DNA of 64,000 nucleotides from Saccharum officinarum (lineage: Eukaryota; Streptophyta; Magnoliopsida; Poales; Poaceae): contig CM036221.1 in assembly GCA_020631735.1 (NCBI GenBank), positions 16,225,381 through 16,289,380 on the forward strand, written 5' to 3'. Of the stretch, positions 1-12,269 are shown in pieces. The position numbers and the translations under genes are program-made. The notes beneath the pieces are model-generated. The model searched no databases. It was given only the letters and a program-made list of their open reading frames with translations, and was not told the DNA's origin. Numbering within the stretch: position 1 is the first letter of the stretch; every line of letters begins with the position of its first letter.

Positions 1-185
1 TGAACTCTACGTATCATGTGAACTGTGGCTGCTAAATCAGTACGATCTTGGTTGTATGTTGGTTGGTTTGAAATCCCTCGTGATTTCACGGAATCTCGGG
101 TTATACGGGTTTAAGTTTGATAAATTAACCGCCTCGGTGGAAGATTTTCTTACTTAATCTCGTATAATTACGTTGATCCGTTACA
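1..185 (+). repeat. 3' end of Tekay 5' LTR (contig 1 copy)
   Basis: This segment matches the last 185 bases of the 5' LTR at 36474-36658 and ends in the CA terminus GTTACA. It is directly followed by a primer-binding site, so it is the inner end of a 5' LTR. At positions where the two LTRs of contig 2 differ (for example gatttCacgg and tctcgGgtta) it matches the 5' LTR and not the 3' LTR, which ties it to the same insertion as the contig 2 element. The rest of the LTR lies outside the window. Confidence 0.9.
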
Positions 186-187
186 GC

Positions 188-199
188 TGGTATCGGAGC
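188..199 (+). other. Primer-binding site of Tekay element (contig 1)
   Basis: TGGTATCGGAGC lies two bases after the LTR end. It resembles the complement of the 3' end of plant initiator methionine tRNA (usual PBS TGGTATCAGAGC), with one G/A difference. Minus-strand DNA synthesis of the retrotransposon would be primed here. Confidence 0.8.
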
Positions 200-969
200 A
201 TGGTTTAGCATGTTACTGTTCACATGGGTATTTAAAAATAAAACTGTGTTTTCAACTAAGCTTTCAAATTTAAGAGTGTGTCAGTGGTCATATCCTTTAT
301 GCCCAATAAGGACTCTAGGTGGCTTAATTAAGTACTAACTTGGGGTTTGCATCATATTTGAAATTTCGTCGCTCATACGGCGTGCTATTGTATGAGTGCC
401 ATTCAATTGAGTGGTAATGTATAGATCAATTCCCTCTATGCCGTGGTAAGTGAGAGTTGTGAGAGCATGGTCGGATACATTGCCGATCTAGGGGAGTGCT
501 TATGTGACACCGAAATACTTACGTGCCATGTGCATGTTCGTATGAGGGTATTCAAATGGTGGGGACTTCCGTCATGCGGTGACGATGCCGTCAATAGGAC
601 GATGATTCGGGTAGTTGTTACCGTTATACTCGTATCTGGGGATGCGTGTAGAGCGAGTAACTTACTTTACTACTTTCTTGCATATTTTCATACTGTGAGG
701 TTTGGGCTGAAGTGACTTTCTGCAGGTACATAACAACGCTTTCGAGTAGTACATATTAGTTACGTTACAAGAGATCGTTGTATGCCACCGTTTATTCCGT
801 TAGTAGTTATTAGTTTTCTAAGTTTTTGAGGACGTACGAAACGTGCATGTATCATATGGTGCATTTCATTCATGGCATTGTTCCTCCCCTTATAAGTTGA
901 TTATCTCATTTCGATAAAAATGCCAACTTAAAAATCTGTTCTCACCATGGTAATAAAATTTTGCTACAG
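200..969 (+). other. Untranslated leader of Tekay element with splice donor and acceptor
   Basis: No convincing coding region lies here; a 90-codon open frame at 443-715 lacks family features. A strong donor (CCGTG|GTAAGT, GT at 446-447) and an acceptor (TTGCTACAG ending at 969) bracket a 524-bp candidate intron. The acceptor abuts the ATG of ORF0 exactly, so spliced RNA would place the leader directly against that start codon. Splice use is inferred from consensus only. Confidence 0.55.
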
Positions 970-2022
970 ATGGCACGTACCAAGCAGACAGCCCGCAAGT
1001 CCACCGGCAGACCTCCTCGTCATCAGCTTGCTCCACGCACTCGTCAGCGCCACACTTTTCTTGGAGAGTTTGGGATGCCTACGCTCTTGTGGAGAGTACT
1101 CAGCTATGTAGGCTATCCTGATGGGATGGAGCCCCGCTACTTTTGGTCGAATGAGTGGTTGAGGGAAGGACTTTTGGTGACTGTGGCAGCAGTAGTTCGT
1201 CCCCAAGGTGATGGTTCTGAGTGGACCGGTTGGCATTTTGAGTCAACTGGCAGGACCCCTGAAGAAGCCGCTGAGAGGGCAGCCTTTGGGATCCTGAGGG
1301 ATATCATGGATCGCTTTCCTCAGGAGTTGGCAGCAGCTATAGTTGGAGTCTTTCCGAGGGGCAACCCCTCCACTGACTCATGGCTGCAGGCAAGAGGAAG
1401 ATCTCTAGAGATTAGCGCCGCAGAAGCACAGAACAGTGACAACCCCGCTATGAGTGCCATGTTCGCAGTGATGAGGGCCTTTGATGGAGTGGAAGGTAGC
1501 CTGAGACGTGTGTCTAGTGCTCTTGGTCAGGCTCATGATGACCGCCGTCAGCTTCAGAGAGATCACGACGCCGAGATTGAGAGGCTCAACACAGAGATGG
1601 CTCAGTTGACTCGCCAGAGAGATCAGGCTACCTAGAGGACTGTGGCTTTCAAAGGAGATGTGCGTGCCCTGAGAGAGCAGGTTGGGCGACTGACCACCAC
1701 CAACAGGAACGCTGAGCGCATGTTGACTCATGTGCTCCATCAGAGGAATGAAGCCTGGTCCGCAGAGAATGTGTTGAGGGCTAGACAGTTTGAGCTAGAG
1801 CAACAGCTGGCATATGCAGAGAAATATAATGACAATCTGCATGAGGAGGTTCATCGGCTGAACAATCAACTCAACCCCTATGTTCCTCCTGGTGCGGCAG
1901 AGATGGATTTGGATGAAGACGAAGATCCTGAAGAGCCCGAAGCACCAGTTGGGGAGCACCACGACGTTGCTAATGGCGACAACGCCAACGTCTCGGACTT
2001 AGACAGCGACCACGATGAGTAG
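970..2022 (+). CDS. Tekay accessory ORF0 with histone H3 tail mimic (contig 1 copy, one nonsense codon)
   Basis: This is the same gene as 37444-38496, where it is described in full. The start is ATG 970, because the acceptor CTACAG ends at 969; an upstream in-frame TTG would hide the tail behind extra residues. Residues 2-13 read ARTKQTARKSTG, identical to histone H3 1-12. A TAG at 1633-1635 interrupts the frame, which then continues uninterrupted to TAG 2020-2022, for 351 codons in all. The sequence appears identical to the contig 2 copy, nonsense codon included, which supports one locus represented twice rather than two genes. Translation past the stop is not shown; the reading frame beyond it is intact. 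Confidence 0.8.
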
Positions 2023-2390
2023 GCTAGTAGTTGTTGCGCTAGCTACTAGGTTCCATCTACATGATCTTTTGCTTTGTTGGCACGTTGGGCATGTAATAAT
2101 GAGTAGAAAGACTAAGGCTTTGATGTAATGTTGGAAAGCTTGGATGTGTTTGTGGCGGTATCCGAACGTCAAAAGTCCAGTGTGTGTATGCTGGCAACTT
2201 GGTTGTAATGGACGCGATGTGTGCGCTTTAAGTAATCTAATTAGTGATGTTGTGTTAATTGGAATGACTTATTGTGCCCCTGTTTTATTGTATGAATTTA
2301 TTCTCTCCAGTAAATTCAGTCAGCATGATTTTTCATTCGGTCGCAATTCCTACAACATCACCTAATAATTACTGTTGCTGAAACATGCAG
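2023..2390 (+). other. ORF0-gag spacer ending in splice acceptor
   Basis: No gene is seen in these 368 bases. The right end reads ACATGCAG immediately before the gag ATG at 2391, with a branch-point-like CTAAT about 30 bases upstream. This acceptor could receive the same leader donor at 446, skipping ORF0. Confidence 0.5.
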
Positions 2391-5349
2391 ATGCCGAACA
2401 CTCGTCGTACCGTGTATGGTGCCGCTGAGGCTGGTGGCAGTGCAGCTGCTAGTGATGACCGTGATCCACCACCGCCTCCTCCACCCTACACTGCGGAACA
2501 GTTTTTCGCACAATTTCTTGGAAGCCAACGTAATATGGAGGGCATGCAACATAATATGGAAGCTGCGTTGCACAGTATCGCAGACAACACCCGTCGGGGA
2601 ATAAACCCGGGTGGGCACGAAGCAAATCAGTACAGCAGTTTCAAGGACTTCATGGATACTCGTCCACCGATCTTCAAGGAAGCCACAGAACCCTTGGATG
2701 CAGAAGAGTGGATTAATACTATGGAAGACAAGTTTCGTGTCTTGAGAATGACTGAAGTGTTGAAGACTGAGTATGCAGCTCATCAGCTTCAAGGTCCGGC
2801 AGGAATGTGGTGGAAACATCACCGCACCACTTTTCCTCCCCACTCTCACATCACTTGGAGGGAGTTCACCGAAGCCTTCTGTGGAACGTACATTCCACCT
2901 GGTCTGACCGAGATGAAGCTTGGGGAATTCCTGGCACTGAATCAAGGCACGAAGAATGTAACTCAATATCTACATGCATTCAATAACCTGAGCCGTTATG
3001 CTCCTGATATGGTGAATACTGAGGCCAAGAAGATCGCTAGCTTCAAGAGAGGCCTGAATCCCAAGATGATGAAACATATGGGTACAAATATGAGGACTGG
3101 TTTTAATGATTTCGTTAGTGACTGTCTGAAGCAAGAGAAGAACAACAATGTTTATGCTGCTTCTAAGATCCGTAAGAGAGCTTTCGAGTCGGGTTCGTCC
3201 CAGTCTAGAGCCCCAGTGGCCAACCGTCCAGCTTATCGATCGCCTGCCCCAGGTGCAAGGTTTAGGCCACCGCAAAGGAAGAATCAGAATACTCAGCAAC
3301 CCTAGAGGAACCAGAAACCATTCAAGATGGCATTGCCTCAGGCGAAGATAGGACAAGGCAGTTCATCTAGAACTGTGGCTCAAGTGAAGGGACCGTGCTT
3401 CAACTGCAACCAACCCGGACACTTTGCGAAGTTTTGTCCCTACCCTAAGAAACAGCAGACGCAGTATCAAGCTTGTGTGCATCACACCACCGTGGATGAC
3501 ATCCCTGAAGGAGAACCGGTAACAGCTGGTATGTTTTCTATCAACAATCATCCTGCAGTAGTCTTGTTTGATTCTGGATCATCTCATTCCTTTATAAGTC
3601 AAGCATTTGTTAAGAGGCATGAGCAAGGGATAGTCGAATTGGAATGTGCATATAAAATCAGTTCAGCTGGGGCTGATCTGTTGACTAATCAGATAGTTCA
3701 GGGAGTAACCCTAAACATATCAAACCGACAATACAAGCTTAATCTGATAGTCATGCCAGGGTTACTTTTGGATGTGATCATGGGTATGAACAGGATGAAT
3801 AAGATGGGGTAGTAATCGATATTGGAGGAAGGAGTATCTCTCTTAAGGAACCAAGTGGAGAAGGCACCTTTCGGGTGGTCCTACCTTGGAAAGTAGACCT
3901 AGCTAGCACGACTTGTGCGGTCCAAACTACTCTGCTAGCCCAGATTCTAGTGGTCTGTGAGTTTCCAGATGTGTTTCCGGATGAGTTACCTAGACTTCCA
4001 CCAGACCGAGATGTTGAGTTTGCCATTGAGTTAATTCCGGGAACAACACCGATCTCGAGAAGGCCCTATCGGATGCCTCCAAATGAGTTAGCCGAATTGA
4101 AGAAGCAACTCCAGGACTTACTAAAGAAAGGTTTGATTCGTCCCAGCTCGTCTGAATGGGGATGCCCCACTCTATTTGTGAAAAAGAAGAAGGATAACTC
4201 CTTACGCATGTGCGTGGATTATCGACCACTGAATGCAGTGACAATTAAAAACAAGTATCCTCTTCCTCGGATTGATATCTTGTTTGACCAATTGTCTAAA
4301 GCCAAAGTGTTCTCTAAGATAGATTTGAGATCAGGATACCATCAGATAAAGATTAGGCCGCAAGATGTGCCTAAGACTGCGTTCTCTACCAGATATGGCT
4401 TGTACGAGTATCTTGTCATGTCCTTCGGATTGACAAACGCTCCTGCATACTTTATGTATCTGATGAATTCTGTTTTCATGCCCGAGTTGGACAAGTTTGT
4501 GATTGTGTTCATTGATGACATTCTAATATATTCAGAAAATGAAGAAGATCATGCAGAGCACCTCAGGATTGTCTTGACTAGACTCAGAGGACATCAACTG
4601 TATGCGAAGTTTAGCAAGTGTGAGTTCTGGCTTAAGACAGTTCCTTTTCTCGGCCACATGTTGTCTAAAAATGGCATTTCCATAGACCCTAGTAAGGTGC
4701 AAGAGGTTATGGACTGGAAGTCACCAACCTCAGTGCATGAAGTTCGCAGTTTTCTTGGTTTAGCCGGTTACTATCGTCGCTTCATACTGGATTTCTCGAA
4801 GATTGCCAAACCAATGACAAGCCTCTTACAAAAGGATCATAAGTTTATATGGACAGAGGAGTGCGAGGTAGCTTTCTGCACCTTGCGAAAGTTGTTGACC
4901 ACTGCTCCTGTTCTGGCCCAACCGGATATAGAAAAGTCTTTTGATGTGTTCTGTGATGCATCTAAGAATGGGTTAGGATGTGTACTAATGCAAAATGGAA
5001 GGGTCATTGCCTATGCCTCACATCAATTGAGGAAGCATGAAGTTAACTATCCTACACATGATTTGGAGCTTGCAGCAGTAGTGCATGCTCTAAAGATTTG
5101 GAGACACTACCTGCTGGGTAATGTGTGTAACCTCTTTATAGATCATAAGAGTCTCAAATACATTTTTACCCAATCTGAGTTGAACATGCGACAGAGAAGA
5201 TGGTTAGAGCTGATAAAGGACTATAATCTAAACGTGCAATATCATCCCGGGAAGGCTAATGTAGTAGCAGATGCACTGAGCAGAAAATCACATGCCATTG
5301 ATGTGCAACCGTTGTTTGAAGAAGGGTTCAAATTGTTACATCCTGTTGT
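2391..5349 (+). pseudogene. Tekay gag-pol, broken and truncated by copia insertion (contig 1 copy)
   Basis: Gag is followed in frame by a CCHC zinc knuckle, an aspartic protease (DSGSSHSF), reverse transcriptase (FIDDILIYS) and RNase H. A TAG at 3303-3305 interrupts gag before the zinc knuckle. One G is missing near 3811 relative to contig 2 (four Gs here, five there), shifting the frame between protease and RT. Because that difference falls in a homopolymer and the contig 2 copy reads through, it may be a sequencing error rather than a real mutation. The frame ends at 5349 where the copia LTR begins. Integrase is not present on this contig. Confidence 0.8.
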
Positions 5350-7378
5350 TGAAAGCCCAAGTTTGGTTTTGGTAATTAATGACACCAAGTTGCTAATGTC
5401 ATGTGTTAAGTGTTTTGAGTTAGGCATAAGCAACACATGTGATGAAGGTGTATGTGGCAAGGTGTGGTGGCCACAAGATCACAAAGAGATGGTGCATGGA
5501 CATGAAATGATGATCATGGTGAAGATGCACATAAAAGGAAGGACATGATGATCAAGTGGAGAAGGATCTAAGAGCGCAAGGCAAAGGTATAACTATAGGG
5601 TTTTCCTTTTGCCGGTCTAAGATGAGTAGAGAAGTAATTGACCGGATTTAGGATACATAGCCGACTATCAAGAGGGGCAATCACGGTTAGCTCGGGAATC
5701 AAGTGCCACTAGATCAATGTCTTGAGCATATGCATTAGGATCTAGTAAAAAGCTAACATAACGCCTTGAAAATGATTGTGAAATGCTAACACACATGCAC
5801 ATGGTGGTGTACACTTGGTGGTGTTAGCACATTTGTGAAGGCGGTGGAGTTTGAGCGGTAGAGAGGGGTTTGGGTTCCTCTCTCCCTCCCGCCGAGCTTG
5901 CGAGGCGGGATTCGGCGCTTTTTGGAGAAGTGAAATGCTTATTTTCTACTGCGCCGAAAGTCGGAAAAGAAACGGAGGCGAACGGAGGTCACAGAGGTGA
6001 CCGGACGCTGGACCGGACGCGGTCTCTGCATGACCGGACGCGTCCGGTCAGTGTTCAGCGTCTGTGCGGTTTTCAGTTTGATGATCGGACGCGCAGCGTG
6101 TTCGGTCACTGATGACCGGATGCGTCCGGTCATCCAAGGAGCTTACTGGACTCTAATCGGACGCTGGCACTGTGGCGTCCGGTCAGTTCAATAGCGCGTC
6201 CGGTCAGTTCTCTTGAGCGAACTAGAGCGCGCGACCGGCGCGTCCGGTCCCTCACGTAACCGGAGCGTCCGGTCAGGCGTCCAGAAGGGTAGAGCGAAGC
6301 GGAGTAACGGTTGGACGCGTGGCGCGTCCGGTCATGTGCGATCGGACGCGTCCGGTCTCAACGGGAGCATACTGGAATGCGACCAGACACGGGCACTGTC
6401 GCGTTCGGTCAATCGGTTCAGCGCATCCGGTCACGGCAACGGCTAGTTCTGACACGCACTGTTTCTTGCTGTCGTGTAGTGACCGGACGCGTCCGGTCAC
6501 CCTGACCGGAGCGTCCGGTCAGTGCGTTTTTCGCTGCGTCGTCTGTAACGGCTAGCTGCGTACCCCTTCGTTATAAATAGACGTTGGCCGGGGTTTGAGG
6601 GCAACTCTTGCACATTCTGAGAACTAGAGACATACTTTGAGCTAGAGAACAACCCCTCCACTCATCTCTTTGCATAGTTGCACATCTTGAGTGAGATTGA
6701 GTGAGATTCAAGTGCATTGCTTGAGAGTTGCATTCTAGAGGCACTTGATCTTCGAGTTGCTGCGGATTTCTTGTTACTCTTCCGTGTTTCCCGACACGGT
6801 AGACGGCTTAGAGCAGCGGAGGTGATTGAGCTCGCAATTGGAGATTGTTGGAGCCTTCACCAAGTGTTGTAAGGGGTTCTTGATCCTTCCCCGCGGGAGT
6901 TCGCAAATTGGATACTCTAGTGGAGCTCGTGGCTTGGAGGATCCCCATCTTGTGTGCGGTTATGCGGCGCCTGCCGAGGGCTCAACTCTTGATAGTCGAT
7001 TAGCTCGCGAACCGACAAGTGGGTGTATCGCCACAACGGGGAGTAGCTTGCCGGGAATCAAGTGAACCTCGAGATAAATTCTTGTGTCATTCTCTTCCCG
7101 AGGATTTCTCTTGTATGATTGATTGATTGGTATTTCTCTTCTCTTCACGGCAGTATAATCACTCGAAGCTCTTCTCTCGTATTACTTCTCGTTTCTAGCT
7201 TATAGTTGTTGTTGTGTTTAGTGAATAGCCTTGTACTAGACTTGTGTAGGTGGCTTGCTTAATTAGTTAGAGCTAGTGCTTTTGCTTCGCCACCTTTCGT
7301 ACTAACTCGTGGTTAAGTTATTCTTGTAGAAGTTTTAATTAGGCTATTCACCCCCCTCTAGCCTATTTGGACCTCACA
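5350..7378 (+). mobile_element. 5' LTR of nested copia element (contig 1 copy)
   Basis: The LTR starts TGAAAGCCCAAG and ends GGACCTCACA (2029 bp). The preceding bases GTTGT (5345-5349) are the target duplication seen on both sides of the contig 2 copy. An array of GACCGGACGC/GCGTCCGGTC motifs lies at about 5998-6520 with a TATA box (TTATAAAT) at 6571. It differs from 41825-43853 by very little, for example T instead of C near 6311. Confidence 0.9.
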
Positions 7379-7380
7379 AG

Positions 7381-7392
7381 TGGTATCGGAGC
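7381..7392 (+). other. Primer-binding site of copia element (contig 1)
   Basis: TGGTATCGGAGC follows the LTR terminus after AG. It is an initiator-Met tRNA-type primer site with one mismatch to the usual plant sequence. Confidence 0.75.
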
Positions 7393-7438
7393 CGAGGCAC
7401 CGTTTATTTGAGGCTTAACAACCTACGGTGAAAAAGAA

Positions 7439-8591
7439 ATGGCTCAATTAAGCTTGCACATCAACAACACCAAGAAGGCACCTCACTTTGATGGCACAAA
7501 TTATGCATATTGGAAGGTTAAGATGACCGCACTCCTAAAGTCAATCAATAGAGAAGTGTGGAAGGTCACCGAAACAAAATTTGAGGTTGCTAATCCGGAA
7601 GCACCTACACCGGTGGAAGAGAAGAAGCTCCAATGCAATGACATTGCCATTAGTGCTCTTCATGAGGCATTAGATGACAAGACATTTGAGCAAGTAAAGA
7701 ATATAGAGATTGCTCATGATGCTTGGGCCAAGCTAGAAGAAACATTTGAGGGCACCGAAGGCACAAAGACCGCTAAAGCATATATCTTGCAAGAAAAATT
7801 TTCAAGCTTCAAGATGCAAGATGATGAGAGTGTACCGGAGATGTTTCATAGGTTGCAAGTCATTGTTAATGAGCTCAAGGCACTTGGTGAGGAGGTCAAG
7901 GACAATCAATTCTCTATGAAGTTCTTGAGAAGCTTGCCCAAGAGATTTGATACATTGATCACCGTGCTAGTGAGGACTACATTGAAGGATTCAACTCCTC
8001 AATAAATATTTCAAGAAGTGATGACCGACGATTCATATAGAGAAGATGATAAGAAGGATGAGTTGGTAAAGAAGAAGAAGAAGGAAAATGAGAAGAAGGA
8101 TGATGAGAAGAAGAAGAGTGTGGCATTCAAAGCCACCACATCCAAGGGCAAATCCAAGATTGGATCATCAAGTGATGAAGACTCAAGCTCTTGTGATAGT
8201 GATGACATTGATGAGAAGATGGCTCTCTTTGTCAAACAATTTGGCAAATTCATGAAGAAGAAGGGCTTTCGTGCAAGAAGGAGGAAGAACTCTTACAAGA
8301 AGAATGAGCATACCATGAGATGCTTTAGATGCCATAGCAAGGACCATCTCATTGCAAAGTGTCCTTATGATAGTGATGATGAAGATGCTATCAAGAAGGA
8401 GAGAAAGAAGCAAAAGAAGAAGCAGAGAAGAAGGAGAGCTCTCATAAAAGGAAGAATGATTCTCATGTTGCTACATGGATAGTGATGATTCCTCAAGTGA
8501 TGATGAGGATGACTACAAGAGCAAGAAGAAGGGACATGCTCATTGCCATCCAAAAGAAGGTCTTCCTCTTCGACACTCCATCATGCTCATG
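7439..8591 (+). pseudogene. Copia gag, broken and cut by assembly gap (contig 1 copy)
   Basis: Capsid-type gag of a SIRE/Maximus-like copia element, followed by a Lys/Glu-rich stretch and a CX2CX4HX4C zinc knuckle (CFRCHSKDHLIAKC). A TAA at 8003-8005 interrupts the frame exactly as in the contig 2 copy. From about 8420 to the gap several single-base deletions appear that are absent at 44890-45070, and the frame collapses. The clustering of indels at the contig edge suggests low-quality consensus rather than biological decay. The sequence ends at the 100-N gap. Confidence 0.8.
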
Positions 8592-8691
8592 NNNNNNNNN
8601 NNNNNNNNNNNNNNNNNNNNNNNNNNNNNNNNNNNNNNNNNNNNNNNNNNNNNNNNNNNNNNNNNNNNNNNNNNNNNNNNNNNNNNNNNNN
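8592..8691. other. Assembly gap of 100 N
   Basis: Exactly 100 Ns, a conventional placeholder for a scaffold gap of unknown size. The sequence to its left belongs to the copia gag. The sequence to its right belongs to an unrelated tandem repeat unit. Confidence 1.
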
Positions 8692-8781
8692 TTTTCCAAA
8701 ATCAATTAGCTTGTAAGATGTTTTGCTTGGGCATCTGTTTTGCGCAACAATTTTTGGGAACCGTTCGTAAACTGCAATTCA

Positions 8782-9022
8782 GGGCGCGTTTAGTTCCGAA
8801 AATTTTTGGCTTTGGCTACTGTAGCACTTTCGTTTGTATTTGGCAAAAATTGTCCAATTATGGACTATTTAGGCTTAAAAGATTCGTCTCGCCAATTACA
8901 GGCAAACTGTGCAATTAGTTATTCTTTTTACCTACATTTAATGCTCCATGCATGTGTCGCAAGATTTGATGTGACGGGGAATCTTGAAAATTTTTGTTTT
9001 TGGGTGGGATCTAAACAGGCCC
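8782..9022. mobile_element. Tourist-like MITE, private to unit 1
   Basis: The termini are GGGCGCGTTTAGTTCC and, reading inward from the right, GGGCCTGTTTAGATCC. TCA is duplicated on both sides (8779-8781 and 9023-9025). Unit 2 and the stub of unit 3 show the empty site (GCAATTCAGAGTAG), which defines the ends precisely. A 3-bp target duplication and G-rich termini fit the PIF/Harbinger (Tourist) class. It is 241 bp with no coding capacity. Confidence 0.85.
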
Positions 9023-10836
9023 TCAGAGTAGATGCATTCAGTTTGTTTGGGACATGTAACTCAGTTAATAGCTAGAACTGTGATTCTGATCAATTCATGG
9101 ATTACACGAGATAAAAAAAAACAGACACATTCTATGTCTCTATGTACAGTCTATAGGTTGTTGTTATGACTTATGAGAGTAGTTTTGTGTTCCTGAAGTG
9201 CAAAAAGGGTGGTCGGGCTGCTGCGCTTCCTTTGTTCTCTGTCTGAGCAGAATTAGTCTCTCAGATTATGCATTACGAAAAATAGTTTGGTCCAGATGCA
9301 GATGAGTTGTTAATATATGGAAGACCTTGATTTATAAATGCAATTTATATTACGTGACCTGAAATTGTGCAACATTTCTTGGCAGACAATTTGATGGTAT
9401 TGGACGCTACTGTTTCATTTCTGGTGAAGAGGTGTGACCTAGGTGAGAACACAAGCACCTCACCAGACAATTTCGCTGTTTATTTAACAAAGAGAAAATA
9501 TTTTAGCATGTGGAAAATATATTTCCACTTGGCTGTATTTATTCTGTGCTGACCCTGTATTTCGAGCAAGTTGGCAGTATTGGTTTAAAATGCTATACTG
9601 GTAAGTTTGATGTGAAGTGAGGCTTTCCTTTTTATAAATTTGATGGTACATAATTGTTTTATCCTAAATGCTGGGTGTTTGTTAGCTTGCAAAATTATAT
9701 TCTGGTAACACACACCGATGGTAACAGTATCCTGTGATAATCAGCCACCTCACTAAATATTTTGCTTTCATGTTTTCTTCAGCTCATGATATTTGAAGCC
9801 ATGAAATCGAATTATTGTTGTTGTGGTGATGCGTTTTGCAGACCAAGAGCAGCTGGTCCGGTCACTGCAGGTGAAGCAGAGCCATCATTAAAAGGGTGCG
9901 TTTCAGATTCTTGATTCCTTTGGCTTGGTGTGCCTGGCATTACGGGAGGACAGATCTTTCCTTGGCGGTCAGCTTCTCTATCCTCAGAGTAGACCAGTGC
10001 TTGATGCAGTCTTGATTATTTGAAAGAGGGCTGCATGAAGAACAGAGTAAAATATATGCTCGTCTATGAAAGTTTTTCATGATACATGAAACTGACACTT
10101 CTCTGAAAGTCATCACATTAGAGTGAGCATGTGTGTATCTATGGTCTCATCAAACCATTGCCATGTCATTTGTTGACTTTTCTATTCTACCGACACATTA
10201 TTAGAGTGGAATAGCTATTGCCTTTGGGTGGCAGTCAATACATGTAGAATAAACATGAGTTCCTTTTGGGATCAATCTGTGAGCAAGGGCAATTCCGCAA
10301 TTGCATTTTCTACTGTTTATCTATGAACACATGTCCATATTTCCGTTTGTTCCAGTCTTCCAATTATAGATGTCGTCCTCTCTTATTACGAAGATAACAA
10401 CAATGTTGTGGGCCTAAGTGGTAATTGACCGATTTTCAACGAGGTTGGTGTTGATTTTAGTTTTATTTAAATATGTAAGTTTGATTGTTGGTGACAGGTT
10501 CAATTGAGCTTGCCTATAAGTTGTACCACTTAGCATCCATGTCATTGTCGTACTTAATCTATAATAACTATCTAAACAGCTTGCAATTGGAAACAGAAAC
10601 AAGTATAATATATACCTTTTAAATTTTCTATGTGCAATGGAATGAGGATGTGAAAACATGGTAGCTTTATATGCTCAATGCTATTCTGTGAATTCCAGAC
10701 TTGAGAATCAGAGGCAGCTTTGCACGGCAACAATTCAGAAGTTCTAAGCACGTTTTTTTTCTAGAAGGCATATTAAAAGTACAAGAAATTATTACGTTTT
10801 TTTTTCAGAAGGCATATTAAATGTACACGAAATTAT

Positions 10837-11280
10837 TGAGTGTAGCAGAGATGTGTATGTTGCGTTAGTTTTGTGGGCACACAAGGAGGGATAGATCGAC
10901 GATATTCGGGATATGGTTAGGGTGACACCAATTGAGGAGAAATTGATTCAACATGGGTTGAGATGGTTTGGACATGTCCAACGGAGGCCTCCTGAGGTGC
11001 CGGTGTGTAGTGGCGTTCTAAAGTGGGCCGATAATGTAAAGAGCGGTAGATGTCGATCTAAACTGACTTGAGACGAGTCCGTTAAGAGAGACTTTAAGGA
11101 GTAGAGTATCTCGAAGGATTTAGCTATGGACAGGAGCGTTTGGAGACTGACAATCAACGTGCCTGAACCGTGACCTCTATCTGTCTTGTGCCCTTTATAT
11201 GTCTCTATGTTTATTGTCTCTTTTGAGTTTCATCTCTAACTTATTCTAACTTGCTTGAGACAAAAGACTATGTTGTTGTA
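10837..11280 (+). pseudogene. 3' fragment of an RTE-like LINE (unit 1)
   Basis: The plus strand from 10898 to TGA 11171-11173 encodes a degraded C-terminal reverse-transcriptase tail with the familiar plant LINE motifs LRWFGHVQRRP and DRSVWRLTINVPEP. Two internal stops interrupt the 91 codons. A short 3' UTR ends in a TTGTTG-type tail at about 11280. Imperfect direct repeats of TATTAAAAGTACAAGAAAT flank it (about 10771 or 10814 on the left, 11281 on the right), as expected for target-primed insertion. The element is 5' truncated and non-functional. Confidence 0.7.
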
Positions 11281-11523
11281 TATTAAAAGTACAAGAAATA
11301 AGATACACTCCTTCATGTTTTCCATATGTAAAAGTAGATACTAATATGATCTAAATATGAAACTTGCCAAAATATCAAATGGAGGTGCATGTTTCTGGAC
11401 AAACTTATTCATCTTTTACAAAGATTCATGTAATATTGATGTTGCTAACATCACACTCGAAATATTATCTTTAGGGTAGTATAAAACACATTCATATTCT
11501 AATTATTGTAGCATTACTATTTT

Positions 11524-11552
11524 CCCGTTGCAACGCACGGGTATTTACCTAG
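11524..11552 (+). mobile_element. Helitron-type 3' terminus (unit 1)
   Basis: A small hairpin (CCCGT 11524-11528, ACGGG 11537-11541) is followed by CTAG and then T at 11553. This is the 3' arrangement of grass Helitrons (hairpin, short spacer, CTRR, insertion before T). I could not find a matching 5' TC end, so only the terminus is called. Confidence 0.55.
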
Positions 11553-12269
11553 TACTAATAAAAAGAACGCAAATCTTGTTTTGTCAGCCTATCCGCACTC
11601 TTCGTACTCTAGATTCATCCTCTAAAAAAATATTTTATCCTGATCATCCATATTCTCTCCTCTATATCCAGGACTCCCGCACCCGTCATACTCTATATCT
11701 CATACTCTATATCAACTACCAGCACGTGGAGCCTACATGTCATACTCTATTTTTTCTTCCCTTCTTTTCTCTCTCCACGCGCATGCAAACGGTAGACAGC
11801 AGCGTTGGCCCGCTGCCGATACGCTACCGCCGTCCTCTGCTCCGCTAGGAATAGCGGACAACGCTTGGATAGCGCGCGCATAGAGGAGAGTGCTACGGTC
11901 ACTGTTCTGCTATCCGCATCCGGCAGGAGAAGCGTAGCGGACGCGCTGCGGCCAGCCTCAAGAGTACAAAAAAAATCTCAGTATTTACTAGATTTACTAT
12001 ATTTTATGTGTGTTTATTATGATAATCTATTTCGAAATTTATTTAATAATACTTATTCCTATGATAAATATTAGGACATGTTTATATACACTTAATTAAA
12101 CTTTAGATTATCTGACTCCTCATATTTTTGTTTCCTTTTTTACGGGGTGAGCACTTCCGTAAAATCATTTTTCTCCTACAAGTACTGTACAAAGTCAGGC
12201 AACGAAAAGACGTTACAGTTCATCGCATCTTTTTTTTTTGCTTTTCGGAAAGAAGCATTATCGCCTGAG

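Noticed and set aside
443..715. 90-codon frame in the Tekay leader (also 36917-37189)
   Set aside because: No domain, and it overlaps the candidate intron start. Its presence in both contigs reflects sequence duplication, not conservation.
5870..6555. Short Arg-rich frames in the CCGGACGC array (also 42345-43030, 24734-25209, 50880-51496)
   Set aside because: They are translations of the palindromic LTR repeat (RTRPV/GRVRS repeats) in several frames and not conserved as protein.
9367..9552. 61-codon frame repeated in both tandem units (also 14044-14229)
   Set aside because: Identity merely follows the tandem duplication; no motif, and AT-rich surroundings.
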